Below are positions 19,631 through 29,074 of a DNA stretch of 64,000 nucleotides, in pieces. The DNA is taken from NCBI RefSeq assembly GCF_000721265.1, contig NZ_JOFZ01000006.1, forward strand, positions 372,001 to 436,000, in the 5' to 3' direction. The stretch comes from Streptomyces sp. NRRL F-5126. Its GTDB lineage: Bacteria; Actinomycetota; Actinomycetes; Streptomycetales; Streptomycetaceae. Numbering within the stretch: position 1 is the first letter of the stretch; each line of letters opens with the position of its first letter. The notes under the pieces were generated by a model, which worked only from the letters and a program-made list of their open reading frames with translations, did no database searches and was not told where the DNA came from. The position numbers and the translations under genes were made by a program.

Positions 19631-20242
19631 ATGAGCTTCGGCGAACCCAACAACCCGTACAACAGCCCACCCCAGCAGCCGCCGGGCGGCGGCGCGGGCG
19701 CTCCCGGCTACGGATACCCCCAGCAGCCCGGCCAGGGCTACCAGCAGGGAGTCCCCCAGCAGGGGTACGGCTACCCGCAGGCGCCCCCCGTCGGGGGGTA
19801 CGGGCCGCAGTTCGGCGCGCCCGGCATGCCGACGCTCGCGCACTGGGGCCTGCGTGTCGTGGGCACGATCATCGACGGCATCATCATCGGTCTGCCGTAC
19901 TACGTGCTGGCCATCCCCGGCGCCATCATGTCGAGCAACGGCAACTCCTCTGGCCCCATCCTCGTGCTGGTCGGGGCGCTCGCCGCCATCGGCCTCGCCA
20001 TCTGGCAGCTCTACATGGAGGGCAGCACGGGCCAGACCATCGGCAAGAAGGCCATAGGCATCCGGCTGCTGAAGGAGGCGGACGGCTCGACGCTGGGCTT
20101 CTGGTTCGCGCTCGGCCGCCGCATCTGCCACATCGTGGACTCGATCGCCTGCTACCTCGGGTGGCTGTGGCCGCTGTGGGACTCCAAGAAGCAGACGTTC
20201 GCCGACAAGATCTGCTCCACGGTCGTCGTCCGGTCTCGCTGA
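19631..20242 (+). CDS. RDD-family membrane protein
   Basis: This 203-residue protein has a Pro/Gly/Gln/Tyr-rich N-terminal tail of about 65 residues with repeated GYGYPQ-type units. An RDD domain follows, with three membrane helices (WGLRVVGTIIDGIIIGLPYYV, ILVLVGALAAIGLAIW, HIVDSIACYLGWLWPLWD) and the conserved Asp and Lys in IIDG and GQTIGKKAIGIRLL. RDD proteins are small multi-pass proteins, some linked to ion exchange; the role here is unknown. The ATG follows GGAGGAA. It converges on purH. Confidence 0.88.
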   Translation: MSFGEPNNPYNSPPQQPPGGGAGAPGYGYPQQPGQGYQQGVPQQGYGYPQAPPVGGYGPQFGAPGMPTLAHWGLRVVGTIIDGIIIGLPYYVLAIPGAIMSSNGNSSGPILVLVGALAAIGLAIWQLYMEGSTGQTIGKKAIGIRLLKEADGSTLGFWFALGRRICHIVDSIACYLGWLWPLWDSKKQTFADKICSTVVVRSR

Positions 20243-20265
20243 CCGGCCGCGGGCCGCACCTGGTA

Positions 20266-20311
20266 CGGCAGGGGCCGCACCCCGGGAGATCCCGGGGCGC
20301 GGCCCCTGCCG
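20266..20311. terminator. Bidirectional terminator hairpin between RDD gene and purH
   Basis: CGGCAGGGGCCGC at 20266-20278 pairs with GCGGCCCCTGCCG at 20299-20311, and a nested CCCCGGGA/TCCCGGGG stem extends the hairpin inward. It serves the two converging transcription units. Confidence 0.85.
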
Positions 20312-20357
20312 CGTCACACGGCCGGTGTCACACGGTCGCTGCCTCGCGGGACGCGGC

Positions 20358-21935
20358 TCAGTGGAAGAAGTGGCGCGTGCCCGTGAAGTACATCGTCGCG
20401 CCGGCCTTCTTCGCCGCCTCGACCGACAGCTCGTCGCGCACGGAGCCGCCCGGCTGGACGACCGCGCGCACGCCGGCCTCCAGCAGGACCTCAAGACCGT
20501 CGGGGAACGGGAAGAACGCGTCCGACGCGGCGAACGCGCCACGCGCGCGCTCCTCGCCGGCACGCTCCACCGCGAGCTTCGCGGAGTCCACGCGGTTGAC
20601 CTGGCCCATGCCGACGCCGACGGACGCGCCGTCCTTCGCCAGCAGGATCGCGTTGGACTTCACCGCGCGGCACGCCTTCCACGCGAACGCCAGCTCGCGC
20701 AGTTCGGCGTCGGACAGGGCCTCGCCCGTCGCGAGCGTCCAGTGGGCCGGGTCGTCGCCCTCGGCCTGGAGCCGGTCGGTGGCCTGGAGCAGCACTCCGC
20801 CGTCGATCGGCTTGACCTCGTGGGTGTGCGCGGGCGCCTCGGGGCAGCGCAGCACGCGGATGTTCTTCTTGCGCGACAGCACCTCGACCGCGCCGTCCTC
20901 GTACGCCGGGGCGACGATGACCTCGGTGAAGATCTCCGCGACCTGCTCCGCCATCGCGACCGTCACCGGACGGTTGACGGCGATGACGCCGCCGAACGCG
21001 GACAGCGGGTCGCACGCGTGCGCCCTGCGGTGTGCCTCGGCGACGTCGCCGGCGATCGCGATGCCGCACGGGTTGGCGTGCTTGATGATCGCGACGCACG
21101 GCTCGGCGTGGTCGTGGGCGGCGCGGCGCGCGGCGTCCGTGTCCGTGTAGTTGTTGTACGACATCTCCTTGCCGTGCAGCTGCTCGGCGCCCGCGAGGCC
21201 CGCGGCGCCCGGGGTGCGGTAGAGCGCGGCGGGCTGGTGCGGGTTCTCGCCGTAGCGCAGGACGTTCGAGCGCTCGTACGTGGCGCCGAGGAACTCGGGG
21301 AAGCCGCTGTCGTCGGCAGCCTCGTCAGCGGCCGTGTAGTCGCCCGCGAACCAGGTCGCGACGGCGACGTCGTACGCCGCGGTGTGCTGGAACGCCTCGG
21401 CCGCGAGCCGCTTGCGTGCCGCGAGGTCGAAGCCGCCGCCGCGCGCGGCGTCGAGCACGTCCGCGTACCGCGCGGGGCTCGTGACGATCGCGACGGACGG
21501 GTGGTTCTTGGCGGCGGCGCGCACCATCGAGGGGCCGCCGATGTCGATCTGCTCGACGCACTCGTCGGGCGTGGCCCCGGACTCGACCGTCTCCCGGAAC
21601 GGGTAGAGGTTCGAGACGACCAGCTCGAACGGCTCGATGCCGAGGTCGGCGAGCTGCTGCCGGTGCGCTTGGAGGCGCTGGTCGGCGAGGATGCCCGCGT
21701 GGACGCGCGGGTGCAGCGTCTTGACCCGGCCGTCGAGGCACTCGGGGAAGCCGGTCAGCTCCTCGACCTTGGTGACGGGCACCCCGGCGGCGGCGATCCT
21801 CGCGGCGGTCGAGCCGGTGGAGACCAGCGCGACGCCCGCCTCGTGCAGGCCCTTGGCGAGCTCTTCGAGGCCTGTCTTGTCGTAGACGCTGACCAGTGCG
21901 CGGCGGATGGGCCGCTTCGTACCTTCGGCGGTCAC
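20358..21935 (-). CDS. purH: Bifunctional AICAR formyltransferase/IMP cyclohydrolase
   Basis: This 525-residue enzyme catalyses the last two steps of de novo purine synthesis, AICAR to FAICAR to IMP. The N-terminal MGS-like cyclohydrolase domain shows [24 protein letters not shown] and [15 protein letters not shown]. The C-terminal formyltransferase domain shows the [10 protein letters not shown] active-site motif and ends in GTRHFFH. Its GTG start overlaps the purN stop by 4 bp (GTGA), so purN and purH form an operon. Confidence 0.98.
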   Translation of the reverse strand: MTAEGTKRPIRRALVSVYDKTGLEELAKGLHEAGVALVSTGSTAARIAAAGVPVTKVEELTGFPECLDGRVKTLHPRVHAGILADQRLQAHRQQLADLGIEPFELVVSNLYPFRETVESGATPDECVEQIDIGGPSMVRAAAKNHPSVAIVTSPARYADVLDAARGGGFDLAARKRLAAEAFQHTAAYDVAVATWFAGDYTAADEAADDSGFPEFLGATYERSNVLRYGENPHQPAALYRTPGAAGLAGAEQLHGKEMSYNNYTDTDAARRAAHDHAEPCVAIIKHANPCGIAIAGDVAEAHRRAHACDPLSAFGGVIAVNRPVTVAMAEQVAEIFTEVIVAPAYEDGAVEVLSRKKNIRVLRCPEAPAHTHEVKPIDGGVLLQATDRLQAEGDDPAHWTLATGEALSDAELRELAFAWKACRAVKSNAILLAKDGASVGVGMGQVNRVDSAKLAVERAGEERARGAFAASDAFFPFPDGLEVLLEAGVRAVVQPGGSVRDELSVEAAKKAGATMYFTGTRHFFH

Positions 21936-22603
21936 TGGATCGTTACCTTTCGTCCCTCGATGCGGTAGCCGTGCCGGGCCAGACGCCCCACGACATCGAC
22001 GAGCAGCCGTCGCTCGACTTCCTTGATGCGCTCATGGAGCGCGGTGCCGCCGTCCTCGTGGTCCTCGTCCCGGATCTCGACCGCTGACTGGGCGATGATC
22101 GGGCCGGTGTCGACGCCGTCGTCGACGAAGTGGACGGTGCAGCCCGTGACCCTCGCCCCGTACGCGAGGGCGTCGCGCACGCCGTGGGCGCCGGGGAAGC
22201 TGGGCAGCAGGGCGGGGTGCGTGTTGACGAAGCGCCCGCCGAACGCGGCGAGGAACTCCTTCCCCACGATCTTCATGAAGCCCGCCGAGACCACCAGGTC
22301 GGGCTCGTACGCGGCGGTGGCCCCGGCGAGCGCGGCGTCCCACGCGTCGCGCGTCGCGTGGTCGCGCACCCGGCAGACGAATGTGGGGATGCCGGCGCGC
22401 TCCGCTCGTGCCAGGCCCTCGATGCCGTCACGGTCCGCGCCGACGGCGACGATCCGCGCCCCGTACGCGCCGCCCTCGGCGGCGATCCGGTCGATCAGCG
22501 CCTGAAGGTTGGTGCCGGAGCCGGAGACGAGGACGACGAGGCGTGCGGGGCGGTCCCGGCGGTCCTGGCGGTCTGAGGGGGGCGGTGGGGGCGGGAGAGC
22601 CAC
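21932..22603 (-). CDS. purN: Phosphoribosylglycinamide formyltransferase
   Basis: This 223-residue GAR transformylase transfers a formyl group from 10-formyl-THF in purine synthesis. The phosphate-binding loop is [15 protein letters not shown]. Catalytic Asn, His and Asp occur in [16 protein letters not shown] and [13 protein letters not shown]. The N-terminal 20 residues are Pro/Arg-rich, which is unusual but common in Streptomyces PurN. The GTG at 22603 is the farthest plausible start. It leads the purN-purH operon. Confidence 0.96.
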   Translation of the reverse strand: MALPPPPPPSDRQDRRDRPARLVVLVSGSGTNLQALIDRIAAEGGAYGARIVAVGADRDGIEGLARAERAGIPTFVCRVRDHATRDAWDAALAGATAAYEPDLVVSAGFMKIVGKEFLAAFGGRFVNTHPALLPSFPGAHGVRDALAYGARVTGCTVHFVDDGVDTGPIIAQSAVEIRDEDHEDGGTALHERIKEVERRLLVDVVGRLARHGYRIEGRKVTIQ

Positions 22604-22866
22604 GACACGGGCGCCTTTCTCGGAGCGTGCACGACCCGGCTGGGACGAATGCGGGCTTTGTGCGGTCGTACGAACGCGTCGTGCCCCCGGATCTGGGGAA
22701 CTCTACGAAGGAGCCGACCGTCAGCAACGATACCGGCATCTCCATCGGCCCCCGCGGGACGGGGGCGTGGCCGGGAGGTAGCGTCAAGGGACAGACCTGT
22801 CCCCGTGACGGGCCATGACGACGACGGGACCCCGGGCTGCGGGTCCGAGGGGAAGACGTTCACCAG

Positions 22867-23862
22867 ATGCAGGACCGACGCCGCACGGTACTCCGCCTCC
22901 CGCAGCACACAGGTCCTGTGCTGTTGCGGGAGCGCCAGTCCTCGTCTTCCACGGGCCCCTCGGACACCTCCGGCTCCTCGGGCTCGGGCTCCGGCACACC
23001 GGGCGGCTCAGGTTCGGGCTCGGGCTCGGGTTCCGGCTCCGACGACAACCCGTTCGCGCCGCCGCCCGAGGGCAGCCCCGACCAGCCGTGGAGCCCGCGC
23101 CACCGGCCGCAGGGCGGCTCCGAGGGCGGCGAGGAGCACGGCGGCGGCCCGGCGGGCGACGAGCGTCCCGTGTGGGGCGGCCAGTGGAGCGGCCGGCAGC
23201 CCGGCAGGTCGGGCGACGGCTTCGGCGGCCGCACGGGCGGCCAGGGCCCGTACGGCCCCGACCCCCGCCAGGGCCAGGGCGGCGGTCCCGGCGGCCCTGG
23301 CGGTCCCGGCGGCCGCGGCGGCATGCGCTGGGACCCGACGGACGTGTACCAGCGCCGCGCGCGCTACGCGCTGCTCGCCGGCATGTGGGCCTTCTTCTTC
23401 TCGCTGTTCAGCATCCCCGAGGTGGCGCTGCTGCTCGGCGCGCTCGCCATCTACTGGGCGGTCAGCAGCCTGCGCGCGAAGAACCGCAAGGACGGCGCGG
23501 CGGGCGGGGACGGCCGCCCGGCGGGGGCGGGCTCCACCGCGGCACGCAGACCCGACCCGTTCGCCCCGCCGCCGCAGCAGGAGGCGTACCCGTCGACGTC
23601 GGACCGCGCCTACGCGTCCGCCGGCGTCCACCACCCGCCGCCGTCGCCCGAGGAGCAGGCGAGGCCGCAGCACACGGTGGCCGTGGCCGGCCTGGTCGCG
23701 GCGGGCCTCGCGCTGCTGATCGTGGCGTCGACGTACTCGATGCAGTTCGTCTACTCCGACTACTACACGTGCGTGCACGACGCCCTGACCCACGAGGGCC
23801 AGGTGGCGTGCAACAGCCACCTGCCGAAGTCGCTCGTGCCCTTCCTCGGCATCAGCAACTGA
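22867..23862 (+). CDS. Gly/Ser-rich membrane protein next to purN
   Basis: This 331-residue protein has a low-complexity N-terminal half rich in Gly, Ser and Pro (GSGSGTPGGSGSGSGSGSGS region). Two membrane segments follow (YALLAGMWAFFFSLFSIPEVALLLGALAIYWAV and VAVAGLVAAGLALLIVAST). The C-terminus has two Cys and reads DYYTCVHDALTHEGQVACNSHLP. It resembles actinobacterial DUF4190-type proteins. The start is uncertain: the ATG at 22867 lacks a well-spaced SD, and an internal GTG at codon 18 is possible. The function is unknown. It converges on the DUF6350 gene with a 1-bp gap. Confidence 0.7.
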   Translation: MQDRRRTVLRLPQHTGPVLLRERQSSSSTGPSDTSGSSGSGSGTPGGSGSGSGSGSGSDDNPFAPPPEGSPDQPWSPRHRPQGGSEGGEEHGGGPAGDERPVWGGQWSGRQPGRSGDGFGGRTGGQGPYGPDPRQGQGGGPGGPGGPGGRGGMRWDPTDVYQRRARYALLAGMWAFFFSLFSIPEVALLLGALAIYWAVSSLRAKNRKDGAAGGDGRPAGAGSTAARRPDPFAPPPQQEAYPSTSDRAYASAGVHHPPPSPEEQARPQHTVAVAGLVAAGLALLIVASTYSMQFVYSDYYTCVHDALTHEGQVACNSHLPKSLVPFLGISN

Positions 23863-23863
23863 C

Positions 23864-25825
23864 TCAGCGCTCGTCGTCCCCCTCGCCGTCCCCCTCATCG
23901 CCGCCGGAAGCGTCAGGGCCCGAGGCATCGAGATCGGGGGCCGGTGGGTCCGGCGGGCGTGACACGGGGGGCTGCCAGGATGTGTACGTCGTGGAGAAGT
24001 CGGCCATCGTGTCCTCGGAGACCTGCTTGAGGCCGGCCAGACGCGCCTCGCGGGCGCCGCGTTCGTGCCAGGAGTCCGCGGACAGGAAGTCGTAGGCCTC
24101 ACCGCCTGCCCAGGCCCCGGCCGCGGTGTCCTGCTCCGGACGTGCCTTACGGCGCCACCAGGTGGCGGGGCGCGTCCAGCGCCGTGCCGGAGCCTCGGCC
24201 CCGGCCTCCGCGTCCGGCGGCTGCGCGCCCTGCGGGACGGATGCGACGGGCACCGGCTTCGCCGCTCCGGGAACGCCGGGCGTGGGCATCGCGGGCCCGG
24301 CCGGCTCGGACCCCGCCGGCGTGGTCGCGCCGTCGGGTGCGGTCGCCTCGTCCGCCTCGTCCGTCCCGTCCGTCTCGGCCGTCCCCGCGTGCCTGGCCCA
24401 CCACGCCGTCAGCCGCGCCCACCGGCCCGGCGTCTCCTGGGACCCCTCCTCGGGCGCCGCCCGGTCCGGCGCGGCGGACGACCGCGGCTCCGGCACGTCC
24501 TCGGCGTACGCCGCCTGCTCGCTGCCGCGCAGCCGCCAGACGCGCACCGCCAGCGCGGACGGGACGGCGAGCGCGGCGGTCCACAGGAGCGCGGCGGCGC
24601 CCGCCGTCCACCACACCGGTCCGAACGCGGCCAGGCTGCCCGTGCCGAGCGGCCCGCCCGCGGCCGCCGCGAGCAGCGCTGTGAGCCCGCCGGCCACCAC
24701 CGCGCTCAGGGCCGCCGCCAGCGCCGTGCCGCCCGCGCTCCACGCCTGCGAGCGGTCCACGTACGCGGGGGCGGCCTTGCGTACGGTGAACCAGCCGCCC
24801 GTCAGCGCCGCCGCCACCGGCACCGCGGCCGCCGACCAGTGCGGCCAGCCGCCCGCCGACTGCGGCACGGCGGCCAGCAGCGGGAACGACGGCAGGCCCG
24901 TCGCGCCCGTGCCCGCACCGCTCAGCGGCCCCACCGTCGCCGTCGTGCTCAGCGCGAAGCCGGGCCCGAGGCCGTACGACGCGCCCCACACCGCCGCGTT
25001 CGGCACGAGCACGAGGCCGAGCAGCATGACCGCGAACCGCCCGGACCACACGACGGACAGTCGCAGGAAGGACGCCTCGGCCTCCTGGACGTGCCAGATC
25101 AGCGAGACCGCGACCAGCACCGCCCCGCCACCCAGCAGCACGGCGACGGACGCCGCGCCCGCCCGCAGCGCGAGGCCGGTGAGCCGGCGCGCGCCCACCG
25201 ACCAGAGCGTGCGCCCGCACCAGGCACGCGCGGCGACGGGCAGCCACCGCGGCAGCGGCAGCGGGGGCCTGCCCGTGGCCGTCCAGGCGCCCACGCTCGT
25301 CGCGGCGATCACGACGAGCGGCAGGAAGGCCGCGGCGCGCAGGGGGGACGCGGTGAGCGCCCCGCCCTGCGCGTACCAGGTGGCGCACGCACCGACGAGC
25401 AGGTAGCCGCCGCTCACGGTCGCGACGGCGCCGATCGCCGTCAGCTGCGGCCTGCCCCGCTGCGGTTCGAGCGCCTCGCGCGCGGCGCGGTGGGCGAGGT
25501 AGCAGGGGACGGCCGTGAGCAGCAGCGGGACGGTACCGACCGGGGCGGGAGCGCCGCCGAGCGTGCCCGGCCTCACGAGGTCGACTCCGTGGGCGAGCAG
25601 CCACAGCGCGAAGGCCACGTGGAGGGCGCCGCTCGCGCTGCTGTCCGGGTAGGGCGAGCTGATCCACAAGGCCATGACCAGCACGGAGACCGTGCCGAGT
25701 CCGAGGCATGCGGCGATGGAGCCACGGAGGAAGGAGGCGGTGAGCGCGGCGGCCCTGCCGCGCTCCAGGGCAGACGCGGACGACAACGACTCTCCGCGTT
25801 CGGTCACTTGGGTCACGCCCGCCAT
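23864..25825 (-). CDS. DUF6350 polytopic membrane protein
   Basis: This 653-residue protein has about ten hydrophobic helices in its first 420 residues (for example ACLGLGTVSVLVMALWISSPYPD and FAVMLLGLVLVPNAAVWGASYGLGPGF). A charged, Ala/Pro/Glu-rich cytoplasmic tail follows, ending DEGDGEGDDER. It matches DUF6350, adjacent to purN-purH in Streptomyces and sometimes labelled PerM-like or cell-division-associated. The function is not established. The ATG giving MAGVTQVTERG was preferred over a GTG 18 bp upstream because orthologues commonly begin MAGV. Confidence 0.82.
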   Translation of the reverse strand: MAGVTQVTERGESLSSASALERGRAAALTASFLRGSIAACLGLGTVSVLVMALWISSPYPDSSASGALHVAFALWLLAHGVDLVRPGTLGGAPAPVGTVPLLLTAVPCYLAHRAAREALEPQRGRPQLTAIGAVATVSGGYLLVGACATWYAQGGALTASPLRAAAFLPLVVIAATSVGAWTATGRPPLPLPRWLPVAARAWCGRTLWSVGARRLTGLALRAGAASVAVLLGGGAVLVAVSLIWHVQEAEASFLRLSVVWSGRFAVMLLGLVLVPNAAVWGASYGLGPGFALSTTATVGPLSGAGTGATGLPSFPLLAAVPQSAGGWPHWSAAAVPVAAALTGGWFTVRKAAPAYVDRSQAWSAGGTALAAALSAVVAGGLTALLAAAAGGPLGTGSLAAFGPVWWTAGAAALLWTAALAVPSALAVRVWRLRGSEQAAYAEDVPEPRSSAAPDRAAPEEGSQETPGRWARLTAWWARHAGTAETDGTDEADEATAPDGATTPAGSEPAGPAMPTPGVPGAAKPVPVASVPQGAQPPDAEAGAEAPARRWTRPATWWRRKARPEQDTAAGAWAGGEAYDFLSADSWHERGAREARLAGLKQVSEDTMADFSTTYTSWQPPVSRPPDPPAPDLDASGPDASGGDEGDGEGDDER

Positions 25826-25867
25826 GCTGCCCGCGACACGCACTCAGGTCACGTAACGGGCGAATGC

Positions 25868-25879
25868 TCGACATGTCGA
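25868..25879. promoter_or_regulatory. 12-bp palindrome in divergent intergenic region
   Basis: TCGACATGTCGA is a perfect palindrome 55 bp before the HTH/sigma-like gene and 42 bp before the DUF6350 gene. It sits in the most AT-rich stretch of the neighbourhood, so it is a candidate operator for either gene. Confidence 0.35.
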
Positions 25880-25933
25880 TCATTATTCGGTTATGTGCTT
25901 TTCCGACCGGTCCAGTGCTGCGGAGACTCCCCG

Positions 25934-27196
25934 ATGACGCAGAGCACCACCCGAAGCACCCCGAGCCCCGACACGCCTCCCACGCCCCCCATGCCGGCGC
26001 TGCCGCCGACGCCCCCGCCCGATGAGCGCAGGCGGCTGCGCGAGGCGAAGCCGATGACCGTGAAGCAGCTGGCGGGAGCCGTGCGCGTCACCCAGGCGAC
26101 GGTGCGGGGGTGGGAGACCGGCCGCGCGCAGCCGCGTGGGCGCAAGGGCGACCAGTACCTCAGGATGCTCGCCGTCTTCGCCGAGGAGGACGCCGCCGTG
26201 GAGGCGGCGGAGAAGGCGGCCGAAGAGGCAGCGGACGGCGCTGCGGGGAAGGTGGGCGAGGCCGGACGGCCGGCCGGCGCGCACCCGGACGGCGGAATCG
26301 GCGGCAGCGGAGACGGACCCCGGGGCGGCGAGCAGGCTCCCGCCGAGGCGCCGGAGGGCAGCGATGCGCCGGACCCCCTCACCCCCGAGCAGGCGTTCGA
26401 CGCCCTGTACGAGTACGCCTCGCCCGCCCTCGTCCGGCAGGCCTACCTGCTCACCGGCCGGCGCGCACTGGCGCGCGAGTCAGTCGAACGCGCGTTCCAG
26501 CGTGCGTGGCGGCACTGGCCCGAGGTGGCCGTGGACCGCGACCCGGCGAGCTGGGTGCGTGCGGCCGTGCACGAGTACGCGCTCTCGCCGTGGCACCGCA
26601 TGCGGCCCCTGCGCTCCGCGGGCGTCGCGCAGCCCGTGCCCGCCATCGCGCCCGTTCCGGTGCCCGGCGGGCGCACGCTGCGCGAGACGCTGCTCGACCT
26701 CCCGCCCGCCTACCGGCGCGCGGCGCTCCTCTACGACGGCCTGGGGCTCGACCTGCCCGACGCGGCCGCGGAGTCGCAGGCCAGCACGCCGGCGACCGGC
26801 AACCGGGTGCTGCACGCACGCGAGGCCATCGTCCAGCACCTGCCCGAGCTGGCGGATCCCGGCCTGCTGCACGACAGGCTCGACGCGCTGACCCGTTCGG
26901 TGCCCGTGCCCCCGATGGCGCCCGCGCCCGTGGTGCGCAAGGGCGGCGAGCGGCGGGTGAGGCTGTGGACGCGCGCCGCCATCGTCTGCACCGCGCTCAT
27001 CGTGGGCGCGACGGCGTACACGTTCCACACCGCGCCGAGGAAGTACGAATCGCCCGAAGCACCACCGCAACGAGTGACGGGCGTTCCGGTGCCGGGCGCC
27101 CCGCACGCGTTGACGCCCAAGGACAAGAAGCTGCACGACGCCCTCGGCACCGCGCCGCTGAACGGCCCGGAGCGGCTGGCGCCACGGCTGCCGTGA
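25934..27196 (+). CDS. XRE-HTH protein with sigma-factor-like region and membrane anchor
   Basis: This 420-residue protein starts with a Pro/Thr tail and an XRE-type helix-turn-helix (MTVKQLAGAVRVTQATVRGWE, about residues 37-75). After an Ala/Glu-rich linker it has a region resembling sigma-70 region 2 (ALVRQAYLLTGRRALARESVERAFQRAWRHWPEVA split across helices). A helical segment like region 4 follows (LLDLPPAYRRAALLYDGLGLDLPDAA), then a late membrane helix (AAIVCTALIVGATAYTF). It is probably a membrane-tethered regulator derived from an ECF sigma factor. The target genes are unknown. The ATG follows CGGAGAC. Confidence 0.75.
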   Translation: MTQSTTRSTPSPDTPPTPPMPALPPTPPPDERRRLREAKPMTVKQLAGAVRVTQATVRGWETGRAQPRGRKGDQYLRMLAVFAEEDAAVEAAEKAAEEAADGAAGKVGEAGRPAGAHPDGGIGGSGDGPRGGEQAPAEAPEGSDAPDPLTPEQAFDALYEYASPALVRQAYLLTGRRALARESVERAFQRAWRHWPEVAVDRDPASWVRAAVHEYALSPWHRMRPLRSAGVAQPVPAIAPVPVPGGRTLRETLLDLPPAYRRAALLYDGLGLDLPDAAAESQASTPATGNRVLHAREAIVQHLPELADPGLLHDRLDALTRSVPVPPMAPAPVVRKGGERRVRLWTRAAIVCTALIVGATAYTFHTAPRKYESPEAPPQRVTGVPVPGAPHALTPKDKKLHDALGTAPLNGPERLAPRLP

Positions 27197-27235
27197 CCGC
27201 GGGGCCGGCGGCACGCGGGCCCGGCGCGGCGCGTG

Positions 27236-27814
27236 TCAGTCGGCGCGGGCGTGCTCGGTGAAGGCGTCCCGGAGGGTCGCGACGACGGCGTCGACGCACG
27301 CGGCGAAACTCGTGCGGCCGTCCGACTCCGTCCACCGTTCGAAGGCGTGCCGGAAGGCGACCGTGGCGGTCCCCGCCAGCAGCCCCGCCGTGTCGGGGTC
27401 GCTCCCGCGCCGCACGAGTGCGTCGCGGATCGCCGCAGTGACCGCGGCGAACTTCGTCCGCTCGCGCTCCCGCAGCTCGGCGCTGGCGGCGATCACGGCA
27501 CGGCGCGTCCGCCCGCCGTCGACGCGCTCGGCCAGTCGCGTGCCGACACTCGTGACGGCGTCGAGCACCGCGTCCAGCGGCGGAACGCCGGGGTCGACGG
27601 CGAGGACGGCACTGGCCACCGCCGGCGGCAGCTGCTCGGAGCCGGCGAACAGCACTTCGCGCTTGTCGGGGAAGTAGCGGAAGAACGAGCGGCGGGTGAG
27701 GCCCGCGCGCTCGGCGATCCGCGTCACGGTGACGTTGTCGTACCCGTGCTCCGTGAACAGCTCGAGGGCGGCCTTCTTGAGGCGCTCTTCCGCGCCGGGA
27801 TCCCATCTCGCCAT
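27236..27814 (-). CDS. TetR/AcrR-family transcriptional regulator
   Basis: This 192-residue repressor has an N-terminal TetR helix-turn-helix (residues 8-55, ALELFTEHGYDNVTVTRIA then AGLTRRSFFRYFPDKREVLF). The ligand-binding domain is helical and variable. It is divergent from a saccharopine-dehydrogenase-like oxidoreductase, with repeated inverted motifs between them, so it probably controls that gene and itself. The inducer is unknown. Confidence 0.93.
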   Translation of the reverse strand: MARWDPGAEERLKKAALELFTEHGYDNVTVTRIAERAGLTRRSFFRYFPDKREVLFAGSEQLPPAVASAVLAVDPGVPPLDAVLDAVTSVGTRLAERVDGGRTRRAVIAASAELRERERTKFAAVTAAIRDALVRRGSDPDTAGLLAGTATVAFRHAFERWTESDGRTSFAACVDAVVATLRDAFTEHARAD

Positions 27815-27839
27815 GGTCCGACGATAACAAGCGATGTCT

Positions 27840-27890
27840 CACTGTGCCGTCAGTGCTAGCCTCTCCTTATGACACACAGTGCCATCACTG
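27840..27890. promoter_or_regulatory. Candidate TetR operators
   Basis: Two inverted repeats lie between the divergent TetR and oxidoreductase genes. CACTG-6 nt-CAGTG is at 27840-27855 and CAGTG-4 nt-CACTG at 27877-27890. A wider near-palindrome, ATGACAC/GTGCCAT, surrounds the second. Their position over the promoter region fits TetR binding. Confidence 0.6.
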
Positions 27891-27930
27891 GGGCGGCCGC
27901 CCTCGCGAGGGACGGCGGAGCGGAGGACTC

Positions 27931-29016
27931 ATGACGGAGAACGGGCGGACCGGCGAGGTCTGGATCCTCGGCGCCACTGGGCGCGTCGGGCGCGCCGTGG
28001 CCGGGCGCCTGGCAGCGCGCGGGGTGGCGCCGGTGCTCGTCGGACGCGATCACGACCGTCTCGCCGAGGCCGCCGCGGACCTCGTCCCGGTCGCGGACAC
28101 GCGGATGGTCGTGGCCGGCACGGCCGAACGGATCGCCGCCGAGATCGCGCGGCAGCGGCCGGGCGTCGTCGTCAACACGATCGGCGATTACGCCGCGACG
28201 GCGCCGCTCGTCGCCCGCGCCTGCATGCCGGGCGGCCACTACGTCGACCTGGCCAACGATCTGGCCGCCATGGACGGGCTCTTCGCGTTGCACCAGGAGG
28301 CCGCCGACGCGGGAAGCACGCTCGTCACGGGCGCCGGTTTCGGCGTGCTGGCGACGGAGGCGGTCGTGGCGAAGCTGTGCGAGGGCCGCCCGGCGCCGCG
28401 CCGCGTGCGCGTGGACGCCGTCGCCTCGGTGGCCAACGAGGGCGGCACGATGGGCGCCGCGCTCGCCGCGTCCGTCGTCGACGTGTTCACCACCGGCGGC
28501 CGCCGCTACGAGGGCGGCCGGCTCGTGCGGACCCGGCTCGCGGCGAACCCGCGGCAGCTGACCCTGCCCGACGGCGAGAGCGCCGGTTCGGCGGAGACGC
28601 CCTCGGGTGAGCTGCGGGCCGCCCGTGCCGCCTCCGGGGCACCGTCGGTGGCGGCAACCTCCGCGCTCGCGCCGACCGGTGCCGCCGTGCGGGCCGTGCT
28701 CCCGCTCGCCGGGGTGCTGCTGTCCGTCCCGGCGATCCGGCGTCTCGCTGCCGCTCGGCTCGCCGGCATCAAGGTCAAGAGCTCGCCGCGCCCGCGGGCG
28801 CACTCCTGGGGGCACGCGGTCGTCGAATGGCCCGACGGCACCGGCCGCGAGGGCTGGCTGCGCGCGGGCGACGGCATGGACTACACCGCGGACGTCGCGA
28901 CCGAGACCGCCGCGCGGCTCGCGCGTGGCGAGGGCAGGCCGGGTGTCCACACACCGGCGGCGGCGCTCGGCGCGGACCTCGCGGTGGCGGCCGGCGGCAC
29001 CTTCGTCCTCGATTGA
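27931..29016 (+). CDS. Saccharopine dehydrogenase-like NAD(P)-binding oxidoreductase
   Basis: This 361-residue protein begins with a Rossmann fold (VWILGATGRVGRAVAGRLAA, residues 10-29) and continues with the NTIGDYAATAPLVARAC and GGHYVDLAND segments of saccharopine-dehydrogenase/SDR-like enzymes that act in trans. The substrate is unknown. The ATG at 27931 follows GCGGAGG. It is divergent from a TetR regulator that probably represses it. Confidence 0.85.
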   Translation: MTENGRTGEVWILGATGRVGRAVAGRLAARGVAPVLVGRDHDRLAEAAADLVPVADTRMVVAGTAERIAAEIARQRPGVVVNTIGDYAATAPLVARACMPGGHYVDLANDLAAMDGLFALHQEAADAGSTLVTGAGFGVLATEAVVAKLCEGRPAPRRVRVDAVASVANEGGTMGAALAASVVDVFTTGGRRYEGGRLVRTRLAANPRQLTLPDGESAGSAETPSGELRAARAASGAPSVAATSALAPTGAAVRAVLPLAGVLLSVPAIRRLAAARLAGIKVKSSPRPRAHSWGHAVVEWPDGTGREGWLRAGDGMDYTADVATETAARLARGEGRPGVHTPAAALGADLAVAAGGTFVLD

Positions 29017-29020
29017 ACAG

Positions 29021-29061
29021 CGCGGTGGGCCCGCTCCCGGGCAGGGAGCGGGCCCACCGCG
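29021..29061. terminator. Bidirectional terminator hairpin
   Basis: A perfect 18-bp inverted repeat (29021-29038 and 29044-29061) with a 5-nt loop lies 4 bp after the oxidoreductase stop and 13 bp from the sucD stop. Confidence 0.9.
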
Positions 29062-29074
29062 TTCACCCTCGGGC

